A DNA stretch of 5,019 bases from an uncultured Clostridia bacterium (lineage in GTDB: Bacteria; Bacillota_I; Bacilli_A; RF39; UBA660): assembly GCA_948433815.1 (NCBI GenBank), contig CAOJDZ010000068.1, positions 1 to 5,019 of the forward strand, given 5' to 3'. Under the pieces are notes generated by a model that was given only the letters and a program-made list of their open reading frames with translations, was not told where the DNA came from and did no database searches. Positions 1-5,019 of the stretch are shown here, one piece after another (within the stretch, counting starts at the first letter, position 1; the number at the start of each line of letters is the position of its first letter). Made by a program: the position numbers and the translations under genes.

Positions 1-1140
1 TTCATAATTTTTGTTATAATAATAGCATCCATAATAACTATAACTGTTACAATTTGATATTACAAAATTATCATCAAAATTATATTCATAAGATTTAGTA
101 ATAAGTTCAAATTTTGTTTCTGGAGCTTCATTAATTATATCAGTGCTAGCAATATCAAATATAACTAATCCAGTTCCAATTCCAGTTAAAGATATGGCTA
201 TTATAAATGTTGTAAAAATTATTTTAAAATTAGATTTATAGTTAAATAACAATGATGCGATTATTTTTAATAACAACCAGTTTAAAGCTATTCCTGCGAC
301 ACAGCAAATTAAGAATCCAAAATAGAATATTCCCTTACATAACAATATTATTAGTATTACAAGACAGATAAATATACATATAAAGGTTATTATAAATGGT
401 ATTGATATAAATACTAGAAAAGTTTTGAAACAAAATGATGTGATTTTACTAAGTATTTCAAATAATGTAGCGCCTATTCCATATGATTTAGTGTGTTTCT
501 TTTCTACTCTTTTTTCTTCTTTTTGATTTTCTTTTATTTCTATATGGTTTTCTTCTTCTTGTTTATTTTTTTCTTCTAAAGGTTTTTTCTTTTCTATTCC
601 TTTAAATTTATCTAAGAAATATGTTTTATATATATAAAGGAAAGTAAATACAAATAATATTAGATAAATAACGTTAATTATAAATGACCATAGGTTTTGG
701 AAAAAGTAAGCTCCAGTTGGTAAATAATATAATACATTTCTACCTAAACTCATTACATATTCAAAAGGTAATCTAAAAAATAATAGAATAATAAATAGTA
801 CTATTAGTTCACCTATAACTTTTCCTCTTTCTCTAGCGTCTAAATTACTAAACATTACAAAAGTTTTATCTATAATATACATGACGTCGTCAACTAGGTT
901 GTCAAAGGAGTTTTTATTTTTTGATTTAACATCATTATATTGTACTTCATCATTAGTTAAATCATCTAGAGTAATATTAAATAATTTACACATAGTAAGT
1001 AATTTGTCCATTTCTGGATATGTTTGACCTGATTCCCATTTTGATACTGATTGTCTAGAAACATCTAATTTATCGGCCAGTTGTTCTTGACTTAGATTAT
1101 TTTCTTTTCTAAGTTTTTGGAGTTTTTCACTAAACTTCAT
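1..1140 (-). CDS. Membrane-anchored XRE-family helix-turn-helix regulator (C-terminus off the left edge)
   Basis: Reading leftward from an ATG at 1140-1138 gives 380 codons with no stop before the window edge, so the C-terminus is missing. Residues about 5-60 form an XRE/Cro-type DNA-binding domain: LRKENNLSQEQLADKL is the first helix pair and SRQSVSKWESGQTYPEMDKL carries the recognition helix. A hydrophilic linker follows, then hydrophobic segments near 107-123 and 149-171, a Lys/Glu-rich charged linker (about 181-217), then further hydrophobic segments near 239-268, 271-298 and 306-330. The last visible residues are polar and tyrosine-rich (seven Tyr in 366-380), probably the start of an extracytoplasmic domain. 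The start is supported by GAGGTG six bases upstream. It is divergent from the ABC transporter gene and may regulate it (inference). The HTH call is secure; the membrane domain family is not recognised. Confidence 0.9.
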   Translation of the reverse strand, partial: MKFSEKLQKLRKENNLSQEQLADKLDVSRQSVSKWESGQTYPEMDKLLTMCKLFNITLDDLTNDEVQYNDVKSKNKNSFDNLVDDVMYIIDKTFVMFSNLDARERGKVIGELIVLFIILLFFRLPFEYVMSLGRNVLYYLPTGAYFFQNLWSFIINVIYLILFVFTFLYIYKTYFLDKFKGIEKKKPLEEKNKQEEENHIEIKENQKEEKRVEKKHTKSYGIGATLFEILSKITSFCFKTFLVFISIPFIITFICIFICLVILIILLCKGIFYFGFLICCVAGIALNWLLLKIIASLLFNYKSNFKIIFTTFIIAISLTGIGTGLVIFDIASTDIINEAPETKFELITKSYEYNFDDNFVISNCNSYSYYGCYYYNKNYE

Positions 1141-1146
1141 TTTTTT

Positions 1147-1152
1147 CACCTC
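1147..1152 (-). promoter_or_regulatory. Ribosome binding site of the XRE regulator
   Basis: On the minus strand the sequence GCGAGGTGAAAAAA directly precedes the ATG. The GAGGTG core matches the 3' half of the Shine-Dalgarno consensus, with a six-base A-rich spacer. It fixes the start codon at 1140. Confidence 0.8.
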
Positions 1153-1170
1153 GCATTAAATATAATATAA

Positions 1171-1226
1171 AACCCAGTTGCATTACACCAAATATTAGTT
1201 GAATATATGTTAATTTTGGGTTGCAT
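1171..1226. promoter_or_regulatory. Repeat cluster, candidate operator or leader structure
   Basis: Three overlapping symmetries are visible. GTTGCAT occurs twice in direct orientation (1177-1183 and 1220-1226). AACCCA (1171-1176) is the inverse complement of TGGGTT (1217-1222). CCAAATATTA (1188-1197) faces TTAATTTTGG (1210-1219), an imperfect palindrome with 7 of 10 positions pairing. The cluster lies just downstream of the predicted leftward promoter and inside the leader of the XRE gene. XRE proteins commonly bind inverted repeats and repress their own genes, so an autoregulatory site is plausible. In AT-rich DNA short symmetries also arise by chance. Confidence 0.35.
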
Positions 1227-1233
1227 ATACATA

Positions 1234-1262
1234 ATTATAGCATATTTTTATTATTTTCCGTA
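1234..1262 (-). promoter_or_regulatory. Extended -10 promoter driving the XRE regulator
   Basis: On the minus strand TGCTATAAT is a perfect extended -10 element; the TATAAT hexamer is the complement of 1234-1239 and the TG lies at 1242-1241. The hexamer 17 bases upstream (complement of 1257-1262, TACGGA) is a poor -35, which the extended -10 can compensate. Transcription would start near 1227, giving a leader of roughly 87 bases that contains the repeat cluster. Confidence 0.6.
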
Positions 1263-1266
1263 TTCG

Positions 1267-1295
1267 TTGACATATTCTTTTAATGGTAGTATTAT
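1267..1295 (+). promoter_or_regulatory. Sigma-A type promoter for the ABC transporter operon
   Basis: TTGACA (1267-1272) matches the -35 consensus exactly. After a 17-base spacer comes TATTAT (1290-1295), five of six matches to the -10 consensus. Start of transcription would be near 1302, leaving a leader of about 50 bases before the ATG at 1352. Its -35 lies only about five bases from the region where a leftward -35 would sit, so the two promoters are back to back. Confidence 0.75.
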
Positions 1296-1337
1296 TTATT
1301 TACTGTTTATATTAACTTATTATTAATTATGTTTTTG

Positions 1338-1344
1338 AAAGGAG
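1338..1344 (+). promoter_or_regulatory. Strong ribosome binding site of the ABC transporter gene
   Basis: AAAGGAG followed by a seven-base spacer precedes the ATG at 1352. This is a near-ideal Shine-Dalgarno sequence and spacing, and fixes the start. Confidence 0.85.
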
Positions 1345-1351
1345 ATAATAG

Positions 1352-3649
1352 ATGTTAGAATTAAAGAATATAAAGAAAAGTTATAAGACTGGAGAGTTTG
1401 TTCAACATGCTTTAAAAGAAGTATCTATAGAATTTAGAAAGAATGAGTTTGTATGTATTTTAGGAGCATCTGGTAGTGGAAAGACGACTCTTTTAAATAT
1501 TATAGGTGGACTTGATAGATATGATAGTGGAGACCTTATAATAAATAATATGTCTACTAAGAAGTTTAAGAATATAGATTGGGATAGATACCGCAATAAC
1601 TGTGTTGGGTTTATTTTTCAAAATTATAATTTAATTCCTCATATAAGTGTTATTGATAATGTTGAGATGGGGATGACTTTAAGTGGTGTTAGTGCTGGGA
1701 TTAGAAAAAAGAATGCTATGGATGCACTAAAGAAAGTAGGCTTATTAGAACATGCTCATAAAAAACCAAGTCAACTTTCTGGTGGGCAGATGCAGAGAGT
1801 TGCAATCGCAAGAGCGCTTGTTAATGACCCAGATATTATTTTAGCTGATGAACCAACTGGAGCGTTGGATACAAAGACTAGTGTTCAAATTATGGATTTG
1901 ATTAAAGAGATTGCTAAAGATAAATTAGTAATTATGGTAACTCATAATCCTGAACTTGCTCGTGAGTATGCTAGCAGAATTATAGAACTTGCTGATGGTA
2001 AAAGGGTGAGTGATTCTAATCCAGTAAAGCGAAGTGAAAAAGATGATTCATTAATAAAGATTAGAAAAACTGCGATGAGTTTCTTAACAGCACTTAAATT
2101 ATCTTTTAATAATATAAAAACAAAAAAAGGTAGAACTTTTTTAACTGCTTTTGCATCTAGTATAGGCATTATAGGAATTGGACTTGTCCTTTCTTTATCT
2201 AATGGATTTAAAATAGAAGTTGATAACTTTGAAAAGAACTCCTTATCTGAAGCGCCTATTATTGTTAGTACTCAGTCTATGGATATGAGTGAAGAAAACA
2301 TGGAAAAGATGATGGGAAATAAAAGTGATAAAGAAAAGTATCCTAGTAAAAAAGAAGTTTATGTACAAGAAGATATTATGGCATCTATGGTGCATACTAA
2401 TATAATTACTGAAGAGTATTTAGAGTATTTAAAAAATATGGATAAGAGTCATTTATCTGGTATTTCTTATCAGTCTCCAACTGCTTTAAATGTAGTAAAA
2501 AAGGATAGTGAAGGATTTAATTTAGTAGAAGGAACATCTAATTGGGTAGTTCTTCCTACTAATCCAAATGAAAATGAAAAGGGAATAATAGAAAATAACT
2601 ATGATGTCTTAGCAGGAGAAATAGATGATACTAAACCTGGTCTTATTTTACAGATAGATAGTAGTAATAATGTTTACAAGTCTTCTATGGAAGCATTAGG
2701 GTTAGATGGAGAAAGTGTTAGTTTTGAAGATATAATGAACGCAGAGTTAAAAGTTGTTATAAATGATGAATACTATTTAGAATATGGTAAAGGTTTTATT
2801 CCTAATATGAATTTAGAGAGTTTATATAATAGTGAAAATAGTATTACTTTAAAAGTTCAAGCGATTATACGTGGTAAAAAAGATAAAGAGATTATTACTA
2901 ATGGTAGTGGTATAGGATATACAAATGCTCTTACAGAGTTAATTATAGAAAAGAATAAGGATTCTAAAATTGTAAATGCTCAGAAGAACGCTGAATATAA
3001 TATTTTAAGTAGTAAACCTTTTGATAATGATTTAATGAGTGGAAATAATAAAGAGACTATGCTTGCTTATTTAGGTGCTTATGCAGATCCTTTTCTAATT
3101 ATGATGTATCCTAAAAACTTTGATAGTAAGAATGAAATAGTTAGTTATTTAGATAAATATAATGAAGGTAAAACAGAAGAAGAGAGTATTCAATATACGG
3201 ATATGGCTAGTATGATATCTAGTTTAACTGGCAATATTATGAATGCAATTACTTTAGTTTTAATAGCATTTTCATCTATTTCTTTAATAGTATCTAGTAT
3301 AATGATTTCAATAATTACATATATAAGTGTGCTTGAGAGAACTAAAGAAATTGGTATATTAAGAGCTCTAGGTGCTAGAGGAAAAGATATAAAGAGAGTA
3401 TTTAATGCTGAAACATTTATAATAGGTTTATGTAGTGGTTTACTTGGTATAGTGATCGCATATGTATTAACAATTCCTGTAAATATAGTAATAGAAAAGT
3501 ATTCTGGACTTGCTAATGTGGCTAAACTTAATATTATTCATGCATTAATTTTAGTTATAATTAATGTTATATTAACAATTATAGGTGGAGCTATACCTGC
3601 TAGAATGGCTAGTAAAAAAGATCCAGTTATAGCACTTAGAACTGAATAA
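1352..3649 (+). CDS. ABC transporter with fused ATPase and MacB/FtsX-type permease
   Basis: A single 765-residue chain joins an ABC ATPase to a permease. The ATPase (about 1-225) has every key motif: Walker A GASGSGKT (38-45), Q-loop Gln90, signature LSGGQ (142-146), Walker B IILADE with catalytic Glu167, D-loop ALD (171-173) and switch His198. It resembles the LolD/MacB class. The permease has one helix near 264-283, a large extracytoplasmic domain of about 345 residues, then three helices near 631-660, 686-712 and 729-750. The stretch [15 protein letters not shown] after the second helix and the [14 protein letters not shown] tail are typical of FtsX/MacB permeases. With four helices per chain it should work as a homodimer. 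This family usually drives mechanical work or export at the membrane rather than classical uptake; the substrate here is unknown. It is first in a four-gene rightward run with its own promoter. Confidence 0.93.
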   Translation: MLELKNIKKSYKTGEFVQHALKEVSIEFRKNEFVCILGASGSGKTTLLNIIGGLDRYDSGDLIINNMSTKKFKNIDWDRYRNNCVGFIFQNYNLIPHISVIDNVEMGMTLSGVSAGIRKKNAMDALKKVGLLEHAHKKPSQLSGGQMQRVAIARALVNDPDIILADEPTGALDTKTSVQIMDLIKEIAKDKLVIMVTHNPELAREYASRIIELADGKRVSDSNPVKRSEKDDSLIKIRKTAMSFLTALKLSFNNIKTKKGRTFLTAFASSIGIIGIGLVLSLSNGFKIEVDNFEKNSLSEAPIIVSTQSMDMSEENMEKMMGNKSDKEKYPSKKEVYVQEDIMASMVHTNIITEEYLEYLKNMDKSHLSGISYQSPTALNVVKKDSEGFNLVEGTSNWVVLPTNPNENEKGIIENNYDVLAGEIDDTKPGLILQIDSSNNVYKSSMEALGLDGESVSFEDIMNAELKVVINDEYYLEYGKGFIPNMNLESLYNSENSITLKVQAIIRGKKDKEIITNGSGIGYTNALTELIIEKNKDSKIVNAQKNAEYNILSSKPFDNDLMSGNNKETMLAYLGAYADPFLIMMYPKNFDSKNEIVSYLDKYNEGKTEEESIQYTDMASMISSLTGNIMNAITLVLIAFSSISLIVSSIMISIITYISVLERTKEIGILRALGARGKDIKRVFNAETFIIGLCSGLLGIVIAYVLTIPVNIVIEKYSGLANVAKLNIIHALILVIINVILTIIGGAIPARMASKKDPVIALRTE

Positions 3650-3689
3650 ATGTATAAAAAATAAAAAAGAATTAAGAATAAAGTTAGAA

Positions 3690-3694
3690 AAAGG
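3690..3694 (+). promoter_or_regulatory. Ribosome binding site of the CmpB-like gene
   Basis: AAAGG, seven bases before the ATG at 3702, is a modest Shine-Dalgarno sequence. The 52-base gap after the transporter stop is A-rich and shows no hairpin terminator or clear promoter, consistent with cotranscription. Confidence 0.55.
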
Positions 3695-3701
3695 TATTAG
3701 T

Positions 3702-4355
3702 ATGGATAAAATATTTATGGCAATTTCATTATTTTTAATGTATTCATTTTTAGGATGGATAATGGAATCTATTTATTGTATGATTATTGATAAAAAGTTT
3801 GTTAATAGAGGTTTTATGATAGGACCAGTGTGCCCAATATATGGTGTAGGGTGTTTATTAATTTTAATTTTTCTTCAAAAATATAAGAATGATCCTGCGA
3901 GTTTATTTTGTATGGCAGTTATAGTTTGTTCTGTACTCGAATATTTTACTAGTTATATAATGGAGAAGATTTTTAAAACTAGATGGTGGGATTATTCACA
4001 AAAAAAGTTTAGTTTAAATGGTCGTATTTGTTTAGATATTTCGATTGCTTTTGGTGTTTTAGGATTATTACTTACTTATATCATTAATCCTTTTATGTTA
4101 GATATATTATATATGATAGATATTAATCTTTTAAAAATACTAACTTCTTTCTTTTTCATTATTTTCTTAGTTGATTTAGGAATATCGGCTAAAATTATAT
4201 ATAATGTTAAGAGTGTTGATGTTAGTTCTTTAAAGGATCAGACAGAAGAGATGAGTGAAAAAGTAAAAGAAGTTTTAAAGTCTAAAGGAATACTTACTAG
4301 GAGAGTTGCGAATGCATTTCCTAATTTTAAGGTTAAATATAAATCAAAAAAATAG
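3702..4355 (+). CDS. Putative ABC-transporter type IV (CmpB-like) membrane protein
   Basis: This 217-residue protein shows the conserved blocks of the family called putative ABC-transporter type IV or CmpB (formerly a DUF): FLGWIMES (16-23), NRGF (35-38), GPVCPIYG (41-48), EY (80-81), MEKIF (87-91), RWWDYS (94-99) and NGRICL (106-111). Five hydrophobic segments are seen near 5-27, 41-59, 66-86, 112-138 and 141-168, followed by a basic/charged cytoplasmic-looking tail. The family is widespread in Bacillota. Its transporter label is an old prediction and its biochemical role is not established, so it should not be taken as a proven permease. It lies 52 bases after the ABC transporter and 14 bases before the next gene, which places it in the same probable operon. 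Family assignment is by memory of motifs. Confidence 0.85.
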   Translation: MDKIFMAISLFLMYSFLGWIMESIYCMIIDKKFVNRGFMIGPVCPIYGVGCLLILIFLQKYKNDPASLFCMAVIVCSVLEYFTSYIMEKIFKTRWWDYSQKKFSLNGRICLDISIAFGVLGLLLTYIINPFMLDILYMIDINLLKILTSFFFIIFLVDLGISAKIIYNVKSVDVSSLKDQTEEMSEKVKEVLKSKGILTRRVANAFPNFKVKYKSKK

Positions 4356-4356
4356 A

Positions 4357-4367
4357 ATGGGTGGTTT
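4357..4367 (+). promoter_or_regulatory. GGGTGG-type ribosome binding site (first copy)
   Basis: ATGGGTGGTTT precedes the start at 4370, with the GGTGG core five bases from the ATG. The same 11-mer recurs at 4942-4952 before the radical SAM gene. The ATG inside this copy is out of frame with the downstream gene and reaches a TGA after eight codons, so the element more likely acts as a ribosome binding site than as a start. Confidence 0.55.
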
Positions 4368-4369
4368 AA

Positions 4370-4924
4370 ATGAGTTTAAATGATAAAGCATTTTCTAGTG
4401 AATTATTAGATGTAATTTCTAGAAAATTAAATAGTGAAGTTAATAGTAGAGACAGTTATGAAGAAGTTATGAAACACTTATTATTTCCAAGTGTGAGAAT
4501 TCATTATTATCAGGGAATTTTAGGTAAAAGATTTTTTCAGGACGTAGAAGATTTAATTTATTATCTAAATCATCATGCTGAGAAGTCTGGAGTAGTTTGT
4601 GCTTTAGAATATTTAGGAAATTCATTTGGAAGTGAAGATGTAATAAGAATCGTTAATCAAGATGGGAGTTTTAAAATATGTGCATTAAGAGATGAAGAGA
4701 CTTATTCAGTATTAGATATGGAGGCATTAAGAAAAACAGGATCTATTGTTTGGAGTTTTGAATTTGGAAGTCTTAGAGATGAAGTTTTAGCATTAAGAAA
4801 TGCTGGAGTTAATTTTAAAAGTGATATTTTCTTAGAAAGAGGAGATTTATTTGATCGCTTTAAAGCATTTGCTAGTGGACATGTAGGAGATTCAGCAAAG
4901 TATAAATTAGTTCCTAAAGAATAA
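4370..4924 (+). CDS. Unrecognised 184-residue soluble protein upstream of a radical SAM gene
   Basis: I do not recognise this family. The product has no signal peptide or membrane segment and looks like a mixed alpha/beta cytoplasmic protein. The N-terminal third is probably helical (SSELLDVISRKLNSEV, then RDSYEEVMKHLL), with an aromatic-rich region SVRIHYYQGILGKRFFQDVEDLIYYLNHH cut here by description only at 41-69. Two cysteines sit in similar CAL contexts (77 and 104). The C-terminal half includes SIVWSFEFGSLRDEVLALRN (125-144) and a charged segment. It starts 14 bases after the CmpB-like gene and ends 29 bases before the radical SAM start, so cotranslation with both is likely. It could be a partner or substrate of the radical SAM enzyme, but at this length, and without a Cys/Gly-rich tail, it does not look like a typical peptide precursor. 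Confidence 0.85.
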   Translation: MSLNDKAFSSELLDVISRKLNSEVNSRDSYEEVMKHLLFPSVRIHYYQGILGKRFFQDVEDLIYYLNHHAEKSGVVCALEYLGNSFGSEDVIRIVNQDGSFKICALRDEETYSVLDMEALRKTGSIVWSFEFGSLRDEVLALRNAGVNFKSDIFLERGDLFDRFKAFASGHVGDSAKYKLVPKE

Positions 4925-4941
4925 AGGATTTAAATTTTTAG

Positions 4942-4952
4942 ATGGGTGGTTT
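4942..4952 (+). promoter_or_regulatory. GGGTGG-type ribosome binding site (second copy)
   Basis: ATGGGTGGTTT, identical to 4357-4367, ends one base before the ATG at 4954. Here its internal ATG (4942) is in frame with the radical SAM gene and would add four residues (MGGF). The first copy cannot serve as a start, which favours GGTGG as the binding site and 4954 as the true start; a weak AAAGGA at 4923-4928 leaves 4942 possible. Confidence 0.5.
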
Positions 4953-4953
4953 T

Positions 4954-5019
4954 ATGTATTTATATACGCCAATACTAGCTATTGAAATAACAAGAAAATG
5001 TAATTTAAGGTGTGCGCAT
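4954..5019 (+). CDS. Radical SAM enzyme, N-terminal fragment (runs off right edge)
   Basis: The last 22 codons of the window read MYLYTPILAIEI, then TRKCNLRCAH. Cys16 and Cys20, with the next codon being residue 23, fit the start of the radical SAM CX3CX2C motif that binds a 4Fe-4S cluster; the third cysteine would be the first base outside the window. The wording IEITRKCNLRCAH is highly characteristic of radical SAM enzymes, particularly those of the SPASM/peptide-maturase and PqqE/MoaA-like groups. Such proteins cleave S-adenosylmethionine to make a radical used on a peptide, nucleotide or cofactor. Only 15 residues precede the first Cys, so there is no extra N-terminal domain. The subfamily and substrate cannot be told from this fragment. 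It is the fourth gene of the rightward run. Confidence 0.85.
   Translation, partial: MYLYTPILAIEITRKCNLRCAH

Noticed and set aside
1171..1222. AACCCA/TGGGTT hairpin as a transcription terminator
   Set aside because: The stem is only six pairs with a 40-base loop and no adjacent T run in the proper position, and it lies between two divergent genes where no terminator is expected.
1402..1596. 64-residue minus-strand open frame
   Set aside because: It lies wholly inside the ATPase domain of the transporter on the opposite strand, has no ribosome binding site worth noting, and its composition is that of an antisense shadow.
1942..2169. 75-residue minus-strand open frame
   Set aside because: It is antisense to the end of the ATPase domain and first membrane helix of the transporter; its hydrophobic character mirrors the sense codons.
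3650..3701. Possible terminator or promoter between the transporter and CmpB-like genes
   Set aside because: The gap is an A-rich run without stem-forming sequence and without a credible -35/-10 pair.
4357..4383. Eight-codon reading frame (MGGLNEFK) overlapping the start of the 184-residue gene
   Set aside because: Its ATG is part of the probable ribosome binding element, it has no site of its own, and the overlap with the real start is best explained by chance.
1..5019. Mycoplasma-type code with TGA as tryptophan, suggested by the extreme AT richness
   Set aside because: Tryptophans in the genes read are TGG and all frames close at TAA or TAG without needing TGA read-through.
1..5019. CRISPR arrays, tRNA or rRNA genes, insertion sequences
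   Set aside because: No regularly spaced repeats, no cloverleaf or rRNA-like segments and no transposase or terminal inverted repeats were seen; nearly all of the sequence is accounted for by coding genes.

Overview
The window is a very AT-rich stretch with low-GC Gram-positive signals: AAGGAG-type ribosome binding sites, consensus sigma-A promoters, tightly packed genes and AT-biased codons. Tryptophan is encoded by TGG in the genes read, stops are TAA or TAG, and no in-frame TGA is read through, so the standard bacterial code fits. A gut-type Bacillota (Bacilli or Clostridia lineage) is the best guess. Species cannot be set from this sequence.

Layout. Positions 1-1140, minus strand: a gene still open at the left edge, encoding an N-terminal XRE/Cro helix-turn-helix domain joined to a multi-pass membrane domain. 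Positions 1141-1351: a divergent intergenic region with a near-consensus promoter for the rightward genes, an extended -10 promoter for the leftward regulator, and an inverted/direct repeat cluster that is a plausible operator. Positions 1352-5019, plus strand: four co-directional genes with gaps of 52, 14 and 29 bases and no visible terminator between them. They encode (1) a 765-residue ABC transporter with ATPase and MacB/FtsX-type permease in one chain, (2) a five-helix membrane protein of the putative ABC-transporter type IV (CmpB-like) family, (3) an unrecognised 184-residue soluble protein, and (4) the first 22 codons of a radical SAM enzyme cut by the right edge just before the third cysteine of its CX3CX2C motif.

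How the parts may work together (inference): the membrane-anchored XRE protein is well placed to regulate the divergent transporter operon and itself. The transporter probably acts on a substrate at the membrane or cell envelope, such as a peptide, lipoprotein or antibiotic, as MacB/FtsX-type proteins do. An unknown soluble protein immediately before a radical SAM gene, with a matching translation signal, suggests those two are a functional pair. Whether the cluster is a peptide modification and export system cannot be decided here because the radical SAM gene and everything after it lie outside the window.
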